Both the position numbers and the translations under genes were made by a program. Of a stretch of 14,271 nucleotides of DNA, positions 1 to 7,227 are shown one piece after another; position 1 is the first letter of the stretch, and each line of letters begins with the position of its first letter. A model generated the notes under the pieces. It saw only the letters and a program-made list of their open reading frames with translations. It made no database searches and was not told the origin of the DNA. Source of the stretch: Marivivens sp. (GTDB taxonomy: Bacteria; Pseudomonadota; Alphaproteobacteria; Rhodobacterales; Rhodobacteraceae); assembly GCA_024642185.1 (NCBI GenBank), contig JAHEBR010000032.1, forward strand, positions 1 to 14,271. Direction: 5' to 3'.

Positions 1-699
1 GACGATCTCGGCCTTCATCTGGCAAGAGCGGCGAACGGCATGGTTGCGCTTGTCGATATCGCCCGCGGCCATAGCGGGGCCGTTGACCTCGAGCCATTCG
101 AAGAACGCGGCATCCCCCAAAAGCCCGTATTTCACCACCTCGCCATAGCCAGCAAGGAAATCGCGGGGCGGCAGGGTCGCCAGAAGGCCGGTGTCGGCAA
201 GCACAAGGGTTGGCTGGTGGAAGGCGCCGACAAGGTTCTTGCCTTGGGCGGTGTTGATCCCCGTCTTGCCGCCCACCGAACTATCCACCTGCGCCAGAAG
301 CGTCGTCGGGATCTGCACAAACCGCACGCCACGGCGGACGACGGCAGCGGCAAAGCCCACGAGATCACCGATCACGCCCCCGCCAAGGGCGATCACAAGA
401 TCGCTGCGCTCGATTTTCTCGGTCAGGATCCATTCGACCGCGCGGGAAAACTGCGCCCAGCCTTTGGTCGCCTCCCCCGCTGGCAGCGCCAGCGCACTGT
501 GCGCGATCCCTGCGGCATCGAGCGAGGCCTGCAGTGCGCCGAGATGCAGCCCCGCCACCGTCTCGTCGGTGATGATCGCCACGCGCTTGCGGCGCAGGAA
601 GGGCGCGATGTGCTGGCCCGCCTCGCGTAGAAGCCCTGCCCCGATCAGGATGTCATAGGCGCGACCGGGAAGATCGACGTGCACGGTCTCGTGGGTCAT
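1..699 (-). CDS. aroB: 3-dehydroquinate synthase (C-terminus cut by window start)
   Basis: AroB converts DAHP to 3-dehydroquinate, the second step of the shikimate pathway, in the cytoplasm using NAD+ and a divalent metal. The 233 residues visible carry the family landmarks: the glycine-rich nucleotide segment ALGGGVIGD at 104-112, PTTLLAQVDSSVGGKTGIN at 131-149, GKNLVGAFHQP at 153-163, and GYGEVVKYG at 184-192 with metal-ligand Glu187. The metal-binding histidines that normally lie further on are outside the window, so roughly 130-140 C-terminal residues are missing. The ATG at 699-697 overlaps the aroK stop by four bases (ATGA), indicating translational coupling within an aroK-aroB operon. 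The identification is secure; only completeness is unknown. Confidence 0.97.
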   Translation of the reverse strand, partial: MTHETVHVDLPGRAYDILIGAGLLREAGQHIAPFLRRKRVAIITDETVAGLHLGALQASLDAAGIAHSALALPAGEATKGWAQFSRAVEWILTEKIERSDLVIALGGGVIGDLVGFAAAVVRRGVRFVQIPTTLLAQVDSSVGGKTGINTAQGKNLVGAFHQPTLVLADTGLLATLPPRDFLAGYGEVVKYGLLGDAAFFEWLEVNGPAMAAGDIDKRNHAVRRSCQMKAEIV

Positions 700-1286
700 G
701 CTCTCTCCAGAATGTCGGGGCGGCGCAGGAGGGCCTCGATCACCTTGGCGGTGGTCTCGTCGATCGAATACTGCGGCAGGGTATGCACCTTGAGGTCGGC
801 CATCGCATAGAAGGGCTCGCGCTTTTCACAAAGCTCGGCGAGGGTCTTTTTCGGATCGGCCGTTCGCAGCAGGGGGCGCGTTTCCTTGTGGCGCACCCGA
901 TCCCAGAGAAGATCGAGCTCGGCACAGAGCCAGACCGAAACGCCCTGCGCCGAGATGGCCGAACGGTTGCGCTCGGCCAGAAAGGCGCCGCCGCCGGTCG
1001 ACAGGACACAAGGGTTTCCGGCCAGAAGGCGTTCGATGACTTCCGATTCACGGGCGCGGAAGAAGGGCTCGCCATCGCGGGCAAAGATCTCGGCGATCGT
1101 CGCGTTGGCGGCACGCTCGATCTCTGCATCTGAATCGAGAAGCGGCACGCCAAGCCTCACCGCCAGGGCCCTGCCAACGGCCGTCTTGCCCGCGCCCATC
1201 ATGCCCACGAGCACGACGGTCTTGTGCAAAACAAACTTCTCCGCTGCAGCCCGCTCCGGGCTGGCCGCCTGTGGCGTCGCACTCAT
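696..1286 (-). CDS. aroK: Shikimate kinase
   Basis: AroK phosphorylates shikimate to shikimate-3-phosphate with ATP in aromatic amino acid synthesis. The predicted 196-aa protein has a Walker A motif GMMGAGKT at 28-35, the shikimate-binding DSD at 51-53, GEPFFR at 72-77 with its conserved Arg77, the GGG loop at 98-100 and the lid segment KETRPLL at 134-140. The reading frame stays open upstream to 1487, but the ATG at 1286 is preferred: it is preceded by a GAGGG ribosome site and gives a family-sized protein, whereas the extension is unlike kinase sequence. About 18 residues before the core are a poorly conserved leader, common in this group. It is first in the operon and overlaps aroB by ATGA. 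Confidence 0.96.
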   Translation of the reverse strand: MSATPQAASPERAAAEKFVLHKTVVLVGMMGAGKTAVGRALAVRLGVPLLDSDAEIERAANATIAEIFARDGEPFFRARESEVIERLLAGNPCVLSTGGGAFLAERNRSAISAQGVSVWLCAELDLLWDRVRHKETRPLLRTADPKKTLAELCEKREPFYAMADLKVHTLPQYSIDETTAKVIEALLRRPDILERA

Positions 1287-1353
1287 TTCTTTTCCCTCAA
1301 GCAACCGCAATCGGCGCGCAGCCGCCCAGTCAAAACTTTCTCTACTGAATGGC

Positions 1354-1382
1354 GTGATCTTGCGGGAAATGCCAGTTATAAA
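1354..1382 (+). promoter_or_regulatory. Candidate sigma-70-like promoter in the aroK/small-ORF divergent region
   Basis: A TATAAA at 1377-1382 lies 17 bases after GTGATC at 1354-1359, giving a plausible -10/-35 pair about 50 bases before the small membrane protein gene at 1435. The -10 matches well (5/6) and the -35 poorly (3/6). On the opposite strand the same spot reads TATAAC, so it may also contribute to aroK expression, although the best minus-strand -35 (TTGACC) is only 14 bases away. This is inference from consensus only. Confidence 0.35.
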
Positions 1383-1434
1383 GATGCGCAAAGCGGTCAA
1401 AGCCGCACCGGGCAGAAGAGGCAAGGATGCCGCT

Positions 1435-1590
1435 ATGATATGGCGACTGATCAAGTTCTTGGTGGTTTTGGTGGTTATCGGGGCCATTGGCCTTGTGGCC
1501 TATGCCTATGTGGGGCCCCTCTTCTTCAGCGGCGATTTCGCCGCTCCGACGGAAGAAATCACCCAGCCTGTCGCGCTTGAGAGCAACTGA
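1435..1590 (+). CDS. Small single-span membrane protein, unknown function
   Basis: This 51-aa protein starts at the ATG at 1435, preceded by a good ribosome site AAGGA at 1423-1427 with 7 bases of spacing. Residues 5-30 or so form one hydrophobic segment rich in Val, Leu and Ile after a basic start (MIWRLIK), followed by a short acidic polar tail of about 18 residues. It is probably an inner-membrane protein with a short tail on one side. Its TGA shares one base with the ATG of the next gene (TGATG), so the two are likely translated together. The function is not recognised. The good ribosome site and coupling support a real gene; coding beyond the shadow frames is further supported by the clean hydropathy pattern. 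Confidence 0.75.
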   Translation: MIWRLIKFLVVLVVIGAIGLVAYAYVGPLFFSGDFAAPTEEITQPVALESN

Positions 1591-3170
1591 TGCCGAAGGG
1601 CGTGGTTGCACTGGTTGCTCTGCTCATGGTTTCGGGCGTTGCGGTCGCGCAGGAAAACCCGGGTCAACCGCTGTCGGCCATCGACTGGCTTTCGCGCAGC
1701 GTTGAAACGCCCATGTTCGATGCGGGGCTTGTCCCTGTCGATCCCCTGAACGGCGGGCTTACGGTTCGCAGGCTTGAAGAGCCGGGGGCGGTCGCGGTCC
1801 TTCTGCCTTCCATTTCGGTCTCGACAATTGACACCGCATCGCCTGACGTTGTGGGTCTGCTGCCCTCTGCCATTACCGGGTTTCCGCGCACCTTATGGTC
1901 GAGCAGCAATGAAGAAGTTCTGACGAAGCTCGTCTCCGAGGTTCCGGTCAATCTTCTTCCCGGCCTTCGCGACCTCTATCTGCGGCTTCTCTTGGCTGAG
2001 GCGGACGCGCCGATTGGCGCAGGCCCTGAAGGCAACCTTTTTCTGGCGCGGGTTGACCGGCTATTGGATCTCGGCGCGATTGATCAGGCCAACGCCCTTC
2101 TCGAGGCCGCCGACCCGACGACCCCCGATCAGTTCCGCCGCTGGTTCGACGTGGCGCTCCTCCTAGGCACCGAGGATTTCGCCTGCGCCGTGATGCGCGA
2201 CAAGCCGGACGTGGCGCCGACCTATCTTGGCCGCATCTTCTGTATGGCGCGGGGGGGTGATTGGCATACTGCTGCGCTGATCCTTAACACAGGCCGCGCC
2301 CTGGGTGACATCACTGACGAGGAGGATGCCCTCCTCTCCCGGTTTCTTGATCCTGATCTCTATGCCGGCGAACCGCCGCTTCCGATCCCGTCGCGCGTCA
2401 GCCCACTGATCTTTCGGATGCGAGAAGCGATTGGCGAGGGCGTTCCGACCTCGATGCTGCCTCTCGCATTCGCCCACGCCGATCTGCGGGAAACCGCCGG
2501 TTGGCGGGCCCAGCTTGAAGCCGCGGAACGCCTGGCGCGGAACGGGGCTGTGAACGAGAACCTCCTTCAGGCCCTCTATACGGCCCACACTCCGGCGGCC
2601 TCTGGGGGGGTCTGGGATCGCGCATCGGCCTTTCAGGCCTTCGACGCCGCGCTGCGAAGCCGCAACACTGAGGCGATTGCGGCCACGCTACCTGCCGCTT
2701 GGACAGCGATGCGTATGGCCCGCACCGAGGTGGGTTTTGCCCGTCTTTACGGACGCGATCTGGCGGGCCTGCCGTTGCAAGGGGAAACTTCGCGACTTGC
2801 GTTTCTGATCGGACTTTTGTCGCAGGACTCAACCCAGATCGCGACGATGCGACAGCCGACCAATGAGACAGAAGCCTTCCTTAGGCACCTGGCCCTGGGT
2901 GATTTGACGACGACACAAGGCCAGACGCTTCGCACCGCCGCGATCGCGGCTGGATTTGACGGGGCGGCCCCGCCAGACGCGCTGGCGGCGCCTCTGGCCG
3001 AGGGCAAGACCGGTGAGGCGCTTCTGCGCGGCATCCGGCTGCTGGCAGAGGGCTCGATCGGTGATCCTTCCCTCGTCAGTCAGGGCCTGCGCCTTCTCCG
3101 GGCGATGGGGCTTGAGACTGACGCGCGGCGCATTGCGCTGCAATACCTCATCCTCGAGAGACCCTTGTGA
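1590..3170 (+). CDS. Exported protein of unknown function, coupled to xerD
   Basis: This 526-aa protein begins with a classical signal peptide: MPKG, a hydrophobic stretch from 5 to about 17, and an AVA-Q cleavage site at 18-21, so it should reach the periplasm. The mature part is Ala/Leu-rich and mostly helical in character, with segments such as RLLDLGAIDQANALLEAAD (157-175) and a similar helical run at 293-326 that look like degenerate helical-repeat (TPR-like) units. There are only two cysteines, Cys199 and Cys218, 19 residues apart, which could form a disulfide. No enzymatic motif is visible. The start overlaps the preceding small gene (TGATG) and the end overlaps xerD (GTGA), so the three are probably one operon. 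It resembles proteins of unknown function that I recall beside xerD in Rhodobacteraceae; the function is unassigned. Confidence 0.88.
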   Translation: MPKGVVALVALLMVSGVAVAQENPGQPLSAIDWLSRSVETPMFDAGLVPVDPLNGGLTVRRLEEPGAVAVLLPSISVSTIDTASPDVVGLLPSAITGFPRTLWSSSNEEVLTKLVSEVPVNLLPGLRDLYLRLLLAEADAPIGAGPEGNLFLARVDRLLDLGAIDQANALLEAADPTTPDQFRRWFDVALLLGTEDFACAVMRDKPDVAPTYLGRIFCMARGGDWHTAALILNTGRALGDITDEEDALLSRFLDPDLYAGEPPLPIPSRVSPLIFRMREAIGEGVPTSMLPLAFAHADLRETAGWRAQLEAAERLARNGAVNENLLQALYTAHTPAASGGVWDRASAFQAFDAALRSRNTEAIAATLPAAWTAMRMARTEVGFARLYGRDLAGLPLQGETSRLAFLIGLLSQDSTQIATMRQPTNETEAFLRHLALGDLTTTQGQTLRTAAIAAGFDGAAPPDALAAPLAEGKTGEALLRGIRLLAEGSIGDPSLVSQGLRLLRAMGLETDARRIALQYLILERPL

Positions 3171-4120
3171 GCGGCCCCGCCCGTCAATCCGACTGGATCG
3201 CGGGCTTTCTTGCCGCCCAAGCCGCCGAGCTCAACGCCGCGAAGAACACGCTTTTGAGTTATGGACGCGATCTGAGCGATTTCTCGGATTGGCTGGCCCG
3301 AAAGGGATCGGATTTTGCGGTGGTCTCGCAGGAGACCATCGAAGCCTATCTCATCGCCTGCGAGGCGGAAGGCCTTGCCAAATCGACCCGCGCCCGCAGG
3401 CTTTCGTCGATCAAACAGCTCTTTCGGTTTGCTTTTGACGAGGGCTGGCGCGACACAAATCCAGCTTTGAAGATCAAAGGGCCAGGGCGGAACCAAAGCC
3501 TCCCAAAGACCCTTTCGATAGCCGAGGTGGATCGCCTGTTAGAGGCCGCTCGCAGCGAGGGGCGCGAAACCTGCCGCAATACCTGTCTAATGGAGCTTCT
3601 ATACGCCACGGGGATGCGCGTGAGCGAGCTTGTGGGCCTGCCGGTCGCCGCCGCCCGCGGCAATCCCAAGATGCTTTTGGTGCTCGGCAAAGGCGGAAAA
3701 GAACGATTGGTTCCCCTCTCGGGCCCTGCGCGCGAGGCTTTGGCGCTTTGGCTCAAGGTGCGCGACGAGGCGGAAGCTGGGACGACGCGGCGGGGAATTC
3801 CGCCTTCGCGTTTTCTCTTTCCATCGTCGGGCAAAGAGGGCCACCTGACGCGCCATCATTTCTATGTCCTCATCAAGAACCTGTCTGTCGCCGCCGGAGT
3901 ATCTCCGTCAAAGGTTACCCCCCACACTCTGCGCCACGCCTTCGCCACCCACCTTCTGGCCGGTGGCGCCGATCTGCGGGCGATCCAGACAATGCTCGGC
4001 CACGCAGATATCGCCACCACGGAAATCTATACCCACGTCCTTGAAGAGCGCCTCCGCGATCTGGTGATCGACCATCATCCGCTGGCGGGCGGCGCTTCGA
4101 AGACATCGGCCAAGCCTTGA
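3167..4120 (+). CDS. xerD: Site-specific tyrosine recombinase XerD
   Basis: XerD acts with XerC at the dif site to resolve chromosome dimers at division. The 317-aa protein has the N-terminal SAM-like core-binding domain (about 8-95, including YGRDLSDFSDWL) and the catalytic domain (about 115-305). All six catalytic positions are visible: Arg151 (ATGMRVSEL), Lys175 (GKGGKER), His253 and Arg256 (HTLRHAFATHLL), His279 (LGHADIATTEIYTHV) and nucleophile Tyr288. Length and motifs fit XerC/XerD rather than a phage integrase, and no phage genes or att repeats are nearby. XerD is preferred over XerC by overall similarity, but the split is not absolute. The GTG start overlaps the upstream stop by four bases, with a GAGAGA ribosome site at 3156-3161. 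Confidence 0.93.
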   Translation: MSGPARQSDWIAGFLAAQAAELNAAKNTLLSYGRDLSDFSDWLARKGSDFAVVSQETIEAYLIACEAEGLAKSTRARRLSSIKQLFRFAFDEGWRDTNPALKIKGPGRNQSLPKTLSIAEVDRLLEAARSEGRETCRNTCLMELLYATGMRVSELVGLPVAAARGNPKMLLVLGKGGKERLVPLSGPAREALALWLKVRDEAEAGTTRRGIPPSRFLFPSSGKEGHLTRHHFYVLIKNLSVAAGVSPSKVTPHTLRHAFATHLLAGGADLRAIQTMLGHADIATTEIYTHVLEERLRDLVIDHHPLAGGASKTSAKP

Positions 4121-4126
4121 TGAAAC

Positions 4127-4140
4127 GGGGATAAATCCCC
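4127..4140. repeat. Short inverted repeat between xerD and corC
   Basis: GGGGA (4127-4131) and TCCCC (4136-4140) form a 5-bp stem with a TAAA loop just after the xerD stop. There is no T-tract, so it is not a clear intrinsic terminator. It could be a weak pause or mRNA-end element, or chance. Confidence 0.3.
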
Positions 4141-4172
4141 ATAACAAGGGCGACCAACCCTGAAAGTCTGAA

Positions 4173-4997
4173 ATGTCCGCCCCTGCTCTCGATGCTGCGT
4201 TCTGGATCACCGCCGCGGCTATCTTTGTTCTTCTGATCCTCTCGGCCTTCTTTTCGGGCTCGGAAACCGCGCTGACCGCCTCGTCGCGCGGCAAGCTGCG
4301 CACCGCCGCCGATAGGGGCTCGCGCGGGGCGGCCAAGGCGCTCAAGGTCACGGACGACAGCGAGCGGCTGATCGGCTCGATCCTTCTGGGCAACAACGTG
4401 GTCAACATCCTCGCCACCTCGCTGGCCACCGCCCTTCTCACCAAGCTCTTCGGCCAGAACGGCGTGGCCTATGCAACGCTGGCCATGACGGCGCTTGTGC
4501 TGATCTTTTCCGAGGTCTTGCCCAAGACCTATGCGATCACCAATCCCGAAACGGTCGCGGCGCGGGTCTCGGGCCCGATCTATTGGGTCACGCTGATCCT
4601 GTCGCCCGTCGTGAGCGCGGTGCGTGCCTTTGTGCGGCTGATCCTTTGGCTGGTGGGCGTCAAGACCGACCCCGACAGCCATATCCTTGCCGTGCGCGAG
4701 GAAATCGCCGGTGCGCTGCAGCTCGGCCATTCCGAAGGCATTGTCGAGAAGGAAGACCGCGACCGCATCCTCGGCGCGCTCGACCTTGGCGAGCGGATGA
4801 TCGAAGAGGTGATGACCCACCGCTCCTCGATCGAGATGATCGACGCCAATCTGCCGGCCGAAGAGATCATGGCCCGCTGTCTGGAAAGCGCCTACACCCG
4901 CCTGCCCCTCTACAAGGGCGATCAGGACAATATCGTTGGCGTGATCCACGCCAAGGACCTCTTGCGCGAATGCACAAGTTGTTGGCCAATGGGGTGA
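4173..4997 (+). CDS. CorC/HlyC-family CNNM-CBS protein, N-terminal part (frameshifted)
   Basis: This frame encodes the N-terminal part of a hemolysin-C/CorC-type membrane protein linked in the family to Mg2+/Co2+ homeostasis. Visible are the CNNM (DUF21) domain with the hallmark FFSGSETALTA at 26-36, hydrophobic spans near 11-27, 66-90, 98-120 and 133-161, the helix VREEIAGAL with HSEGIVEKEDRDRIL at 186-200, and the first CBS domain (about 207-264, THRSSIEMIDANLPAEEIM then YTRLPLYKGD). Reading is normal up to KDLLRE (about 266), then shifts to CTSCWPMG and stops. The expected continuation lies in another frame beginning at 4970. Adding one base near 4970 restores a single 433-aa protein, the family's usual length. 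The ribosome site is weak (GAAAG at 4162-4166). Confidence 0.85.
   Translation: MSAPALDAAFWITAAAIFVLLILSAFFSGSETALTASSRGKLRTAADRGSRGAAKALKVTDDSERLIGSILLGNNVVNILATSLATALLTKLFGQNGVAYATLAMTALVLIFSEVLPKTYAITNPETVAARVSGPIYWVTLILSPVVSAVRAFVRLILWLVGVKTDPDSHILAVREEIAGALQLGHSEGIVEKEDRDRILGALDLGERMIEEVMTHRSSIEMIDANLPAEEIMARCLESAYTRLPLYKGDQDNIVGVIHAKDLLRECTSCWPMG
4964..4975 (+). other. Apparent one-base deletion (frameshift site) in corC
   Basis: In the sequence GCGCGAATGCAC the upstream frame reads Arg-Glu-Cys-Thr while the downstream frame reads Met-His-Lys. Inserting one base, for example an extra A to give GAA ATG CAC, joins both halves seamlessly between the two CBS domains. There is no long homopolymer, only AA, so a sequencing error, a genuine mutation, or less likely programmed frameshifting are all possible. 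No slippery heptamer is seen. Confidence 0.8.
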
Positions 4998-5473
4998 TCG
5001 ACCGCGAAGAGCTTGAGAAATTTGACATTCTCTCGGTGGCGATGCCGCCCTACTTCGTGCCGGAAACCACGACCCTCGACGACCAGATGCGCGCCTTCCT
5101 CAAGCGCAAATCGCATTTTGCCCTCGTGGTCGACGAATACGGCGGGATTCAGGGCCTTGTGACGCTGGAAGACATCCTCGAAGAGATCGTGGGCGAGATC
5201 GCCGACGAGTTCGACATCGAGGAAGAAAGCCAGATCGAGCGAGCTGCCGATGGGTCCTATATCGTCGATGGCGCGATGACGCTGCGTGACCTCAATCGCG
5301 CGCACGATTGGGCTTTGCCCGATGAAGAGGCCAATACGGTCGCCGGCCTTGTGATCCACGAAGCGCAGACCATCCCGACCGTGGGCCAGGTCTTTACCTT
5401 CTACGGTTTCCGCTTCGAGGTTTTGGCGAAAGACCAAAACCGTATTTCGAGCCTAAAGGTCCGCAAGCTTTAG
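4970..5473 (+). CDS. CorC/HlyC-family protein, C-terminal part (frameshifted)
   Basis: This is the continuation of the preceding gene in the other frame, readable as 167 residues from an ATG at 4970. It holds the second CBS domain (about 20-80, with FALVVDEYGGIQGLVTLEDILEEI at 50-73 and the typical DEYGG at 55-59) and the CorC_HlyC transporter-associated domain (about 88-165, DGSYIVDGAMTLRDLN then AGLVIHEAQTIPTVGQVF). On its own it lacks the membrane domain. No ribosome site precedes the ATG at 4970, which overlaps the upstream frame by 28 bases, so independent translation is unlikely except by reinitiation. Conservation of the family motifs right to the end suggests either a recent mutation or a sequencing error, not an old pseudogene. 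It converges on the next gene, leaving nine bases. Confidence 0.82.
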   Translation: MHKLLANGVIDREELEKFDILSVAMPPYFVPETTTLDDQMRAFLKRKSHFALVVDEYGGIQGLVTLEDILEEIVGEIADEFDIEEESQIERAADGSYIVDGAMTLRDLNRAHDWALPDEEANTVAGLVIHEAQTIPTVGQVFTFYGFRFEVLAKDQNRISSLKVRKL

Positions 5474-5482
5474 GGCGGGCCG

Positions 5483-6994
5483 CTAGCGCGATTTGAACAT
5501 ACTGCCGAGGATGCCGCGGATGATCCGGCGTCCGGTCGTGCCTTTCATCTCCTTGACGAAGGCTGTCGCCAGCGCATCGGCGAGGCCTTCGTCCTTGGCA
5601 CCAACCGTCCGCGATGACCGCTTGACGCTTCCGCCATAGCGCCGCGCGGCGGTAAACTCCCGGGTCTCGTTTGCAGCCTCGGCCTCTTCGGCCGCGGCAT
5701 TTGCCTTGCGGGCCAGCATTTCCGCCGCTGAATCGCGATTGAGCCGCTGATCGTATTTGCCCGCCACCGGAGAGGCAGCCATCAGTGCCGCCCGCGTGGC
5801 GGGGTCGATCGGGCCAAGCTGGGAGGACGGCGGCCGGATCAGCGTCCGCTCCACGATCCCCGGCACGCCCTTGGCATCGAGCATCGAGGTCACCGCCTCG
5901 CCCGTTCCCACCTGCATGATCGCCTCGGCCGTATCGAACCGCGGGTTGGGGCGATAGGTGGCTGAGGCCTGACGCAGCGCCTTCTGGTCGTTGGCGGTAA
6001 AGGCCCGCAGAGCGTGTTGGACCCGATTGCCCAACTGGCCCAACACATCCTCCGGCACATCCGCCGGATTTTGCGTGACGAAAAACACGCCAACCCCCTT
6101 GGAGCGGATCAACCGCGCCACCTGCTCGACCTTGTCGACAAGCGCCTTGGGGGCATCGTCGAACAAGAGGTGCGCCTCGTCGAAGAAGAACACAAGCTTG
6201 GGCTTGTCGGGATTGCCGACCTCGGGAAGCTCTTCGAAAAGCTCGCTCAAAAGCCACAATAAGAAGGTCGCGTAAAGGCGCGGCGAGGCCATCAACTGGT
6301 CGGCGGCGAGGATGTTGATCCGGCCGCGACCATCTGCATCGACCCCCATCAGATCGGCCAGATCAAGGGCCGGTTCGCCAAAAAGCTTGGCGCCGCCTTG
6401 GTTTTCCAGCACCAGAAGCTGCCGCTGGATCGCCCCGACCGAGGCTGCCGCCACATTGCCATAGCGGAGAGACAGGTCCTTGGCGTTTTGCCCGACCCAG
6501 ACCAGCAGCGCTTGCAAGTCCTCAAGATCCAGAAGCGGCCAGCCCTGCTCGTCGGCCACGCGGAAGGCCACGTTGAGCACGCCCTCCTGAACCTCGCTCA
6601 ACTCGAGCAGACGGCTCAGAAGCAGCGGCCCCATCTCGGCCACGGTGGCGCGGATCGGATGGCCCTGCGCGCCGAAGAGATCCCAGAATGTCACGGGGAA
6701 AGCCGAGTAGGCCAGATCAAGCCCGATCGTCGCCGCGCGCTTCATGAAGGCCTCATGCAGCTTGAAATCGCTGCGGCCCGAGGCACCAAGCCCCGACAGA
6801 TCGCCTTTCACATCGGCCAGGAACACCGGGACACCCGCCTGCGAGAGCCCTTCGGCGAGGATTTGCAGCGTCACCGTCTTTCCGGTGCCCGTCGCCCCGG
6901 CAATCAGCCCGTGCCGGTTGGCATAGTTGAGAAGAAGGTTCTGCGGCTCGGCATAGCCTTCGCCGCCGCCGCCAAGAAAGATCGTCGCGCTCAT
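5483..6994 (-). CDS. HerA/YjgR-like DUF853 ATPase
   Basis: This 503-aa protein belongs to the HerA/FtsK-superfamily helicase-like ATPases of the DUF853 (E. coli YjgR) type, whose cellular role is not settled. It shows Walker A GATGTGKT at 33-40, FLADVKGDLSGL at 58-69, a Walker B DEAHLLF at 272-278 preceded by a hydrophobic strand, and a sensor-like region GVGVFFVTQNPADVPEDVL after it. The C-terminal 80 residues are charged and Ala/Glu-rich before a basic end. The ATG at 6994 is chosen because GGGGCGAG lies just upstream and the N-terminus ATIFLGGG fits the family; a TTG at 7006 would add four residues. It appears monocistronic, facing corC tail to tail, with the 425-bp noncoding region upstream. 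Confidence 0.93.
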   Translation of the reverse strand: MSATIFLGGGGEGYAEPQNLLLNYANRHGLIAGATGTGKTVTLQILAEGLSQAGVPVFLADVKGDLSGLGASGRSDFKLHEAFMKRAATIGLDLAYSAFPVTFWDLFGAQGHPIRATVAEMGPLLLSRLLELSEVQEGVLNVAFRVADEQGWPLLDLEDLQALLVWVGQNAKDLSLRYGNVAAASVGAIQRQLLVLENQGGAKLFGEPALDLADLMGVDADGRGRINILAADQLMASPRLYATFLLWLLSELFEELPEVGNPDKPKLVFFFDEAHLLFDDAPKALVDKVEQVARLIRSKGVGVFFVTQNPADVPEDVLGQLGNRVQHALRAFTANDQKALRQASATYRPNPRFDTAEAIMQVGTGEAVTSMLDAKGVPGIVERTLIRPPSSQLGPIDPATRAALMAASPVAGKYDQRLNRDSAAEMLARKANAAAEEAEAANETREFTAARRYGGSVKRSSRTVGAKDEGLADALATAFVKEMKGTTGRRIIRGILGSMFKSR

Positions 6995-7063
6995 ATCTCG
7001 CCCCAAATGTCATTCACCGCAAAAGCGTTCGGGACAAGGATACATCGTTAACACTTGGATGCT

Positions 7064-7144
7064 AGATGGAAGAGGCCGGCCATGTCCTCTTTGCCGGCAA
7101 CCTCCCTGTTGAACTGGCCGTGCCTTCGCGCACGGCCTTTTTTT
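7064..7144 (+). ncRNA. Candidate small RNA 1 ending at the first terminator
   Basis: The stretch before the terminator can fold in two mutually exclusive ways. AAGAGG (7070-7075) pairs with CCTCTT (7086-7091), or the self-complementary GCCGGC (7075-7080) pairs with GCCGGC (7093-7098). A pyrimidine-rich single strand CCTCCC (7101-7106) then precedes the terminator and could pair with ribosome-binding sites. No convincing promoter was found, so the 5' end is only a guess. The sequence does not match tmRNA, SRP RNA, RNase P or 6S RNA as far as can be judged. Confidence 0.28.
7116..7144 (+). terminator. Strong intrinsic terminator 1
   Basis: An 8-bp perfect stem (GGCCGTGC at 7116-7123, GCACGGCC at 7130-7137) closes a 6-base loop and is followed by seven T residues at 7138-7144. 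It works in the plus direction only. There is no plus-strand gene upstream nearer than corC, about 1.6 kb back across an antisense gene, so it probably ends a small transcript started nearby. Confidence 0.85.
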
Positions 7145-7192
7145 GCCCCGCCCGCAGGGTTCTTTTTGCTCACCAAGCCGTGAGAATCCGGG

Positions 7193-7221
7193 TTGACCCA
7201 CCCTTTTTCATTTCGTAGCGT
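7193..7221 (+). promoter_or_regulatory. Candidate promoter for small RNA 2
   Basis: TTGACC at 7193-7198 (5/6 to the -35 consensus) is followed after 17 bases by TAGCGT at 7216-7221 (3/6 to the -10). The predicted start near 7228 lies about 60 bases before the second terminator and 190 before the IalB-family gene. Strength is inferred from consensus only. Confidence 0.4.
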
Positions 7222-7227
7222 CCTGCC

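Noticed and set aside
1287..1487. A longer aroK start giving 67 extra N-terminal residues
   Set aside because: The extension is unlike shikimate kinase, runs over the divergent promoter region, and the ATG at 1286 has a good ribosome site.
3167..4120. Tyrosine recombinase as a sign of a genomic island or phage
   Set aside because: Motifs, length and housekeeping context fit XerD; no att repeats, phage genes or composition shift are visible, and the only tRNA gene is 9 kb away.
3915..4949. A 344-residue open frame antisense to xerD and corC
   Set aside because: It mirrors high-GC codon bias of the real genes, has a His/Asp/Arg-rich composition with no family features, and overlaps two well-supported coding regions.
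7082..7183. A 33-codon ORF starting at the ATG at 7082
   Set aside because: It runs straight through the terminator hairpin and T-tract, has no ribosome site and encodes no plausible peptide pattern.
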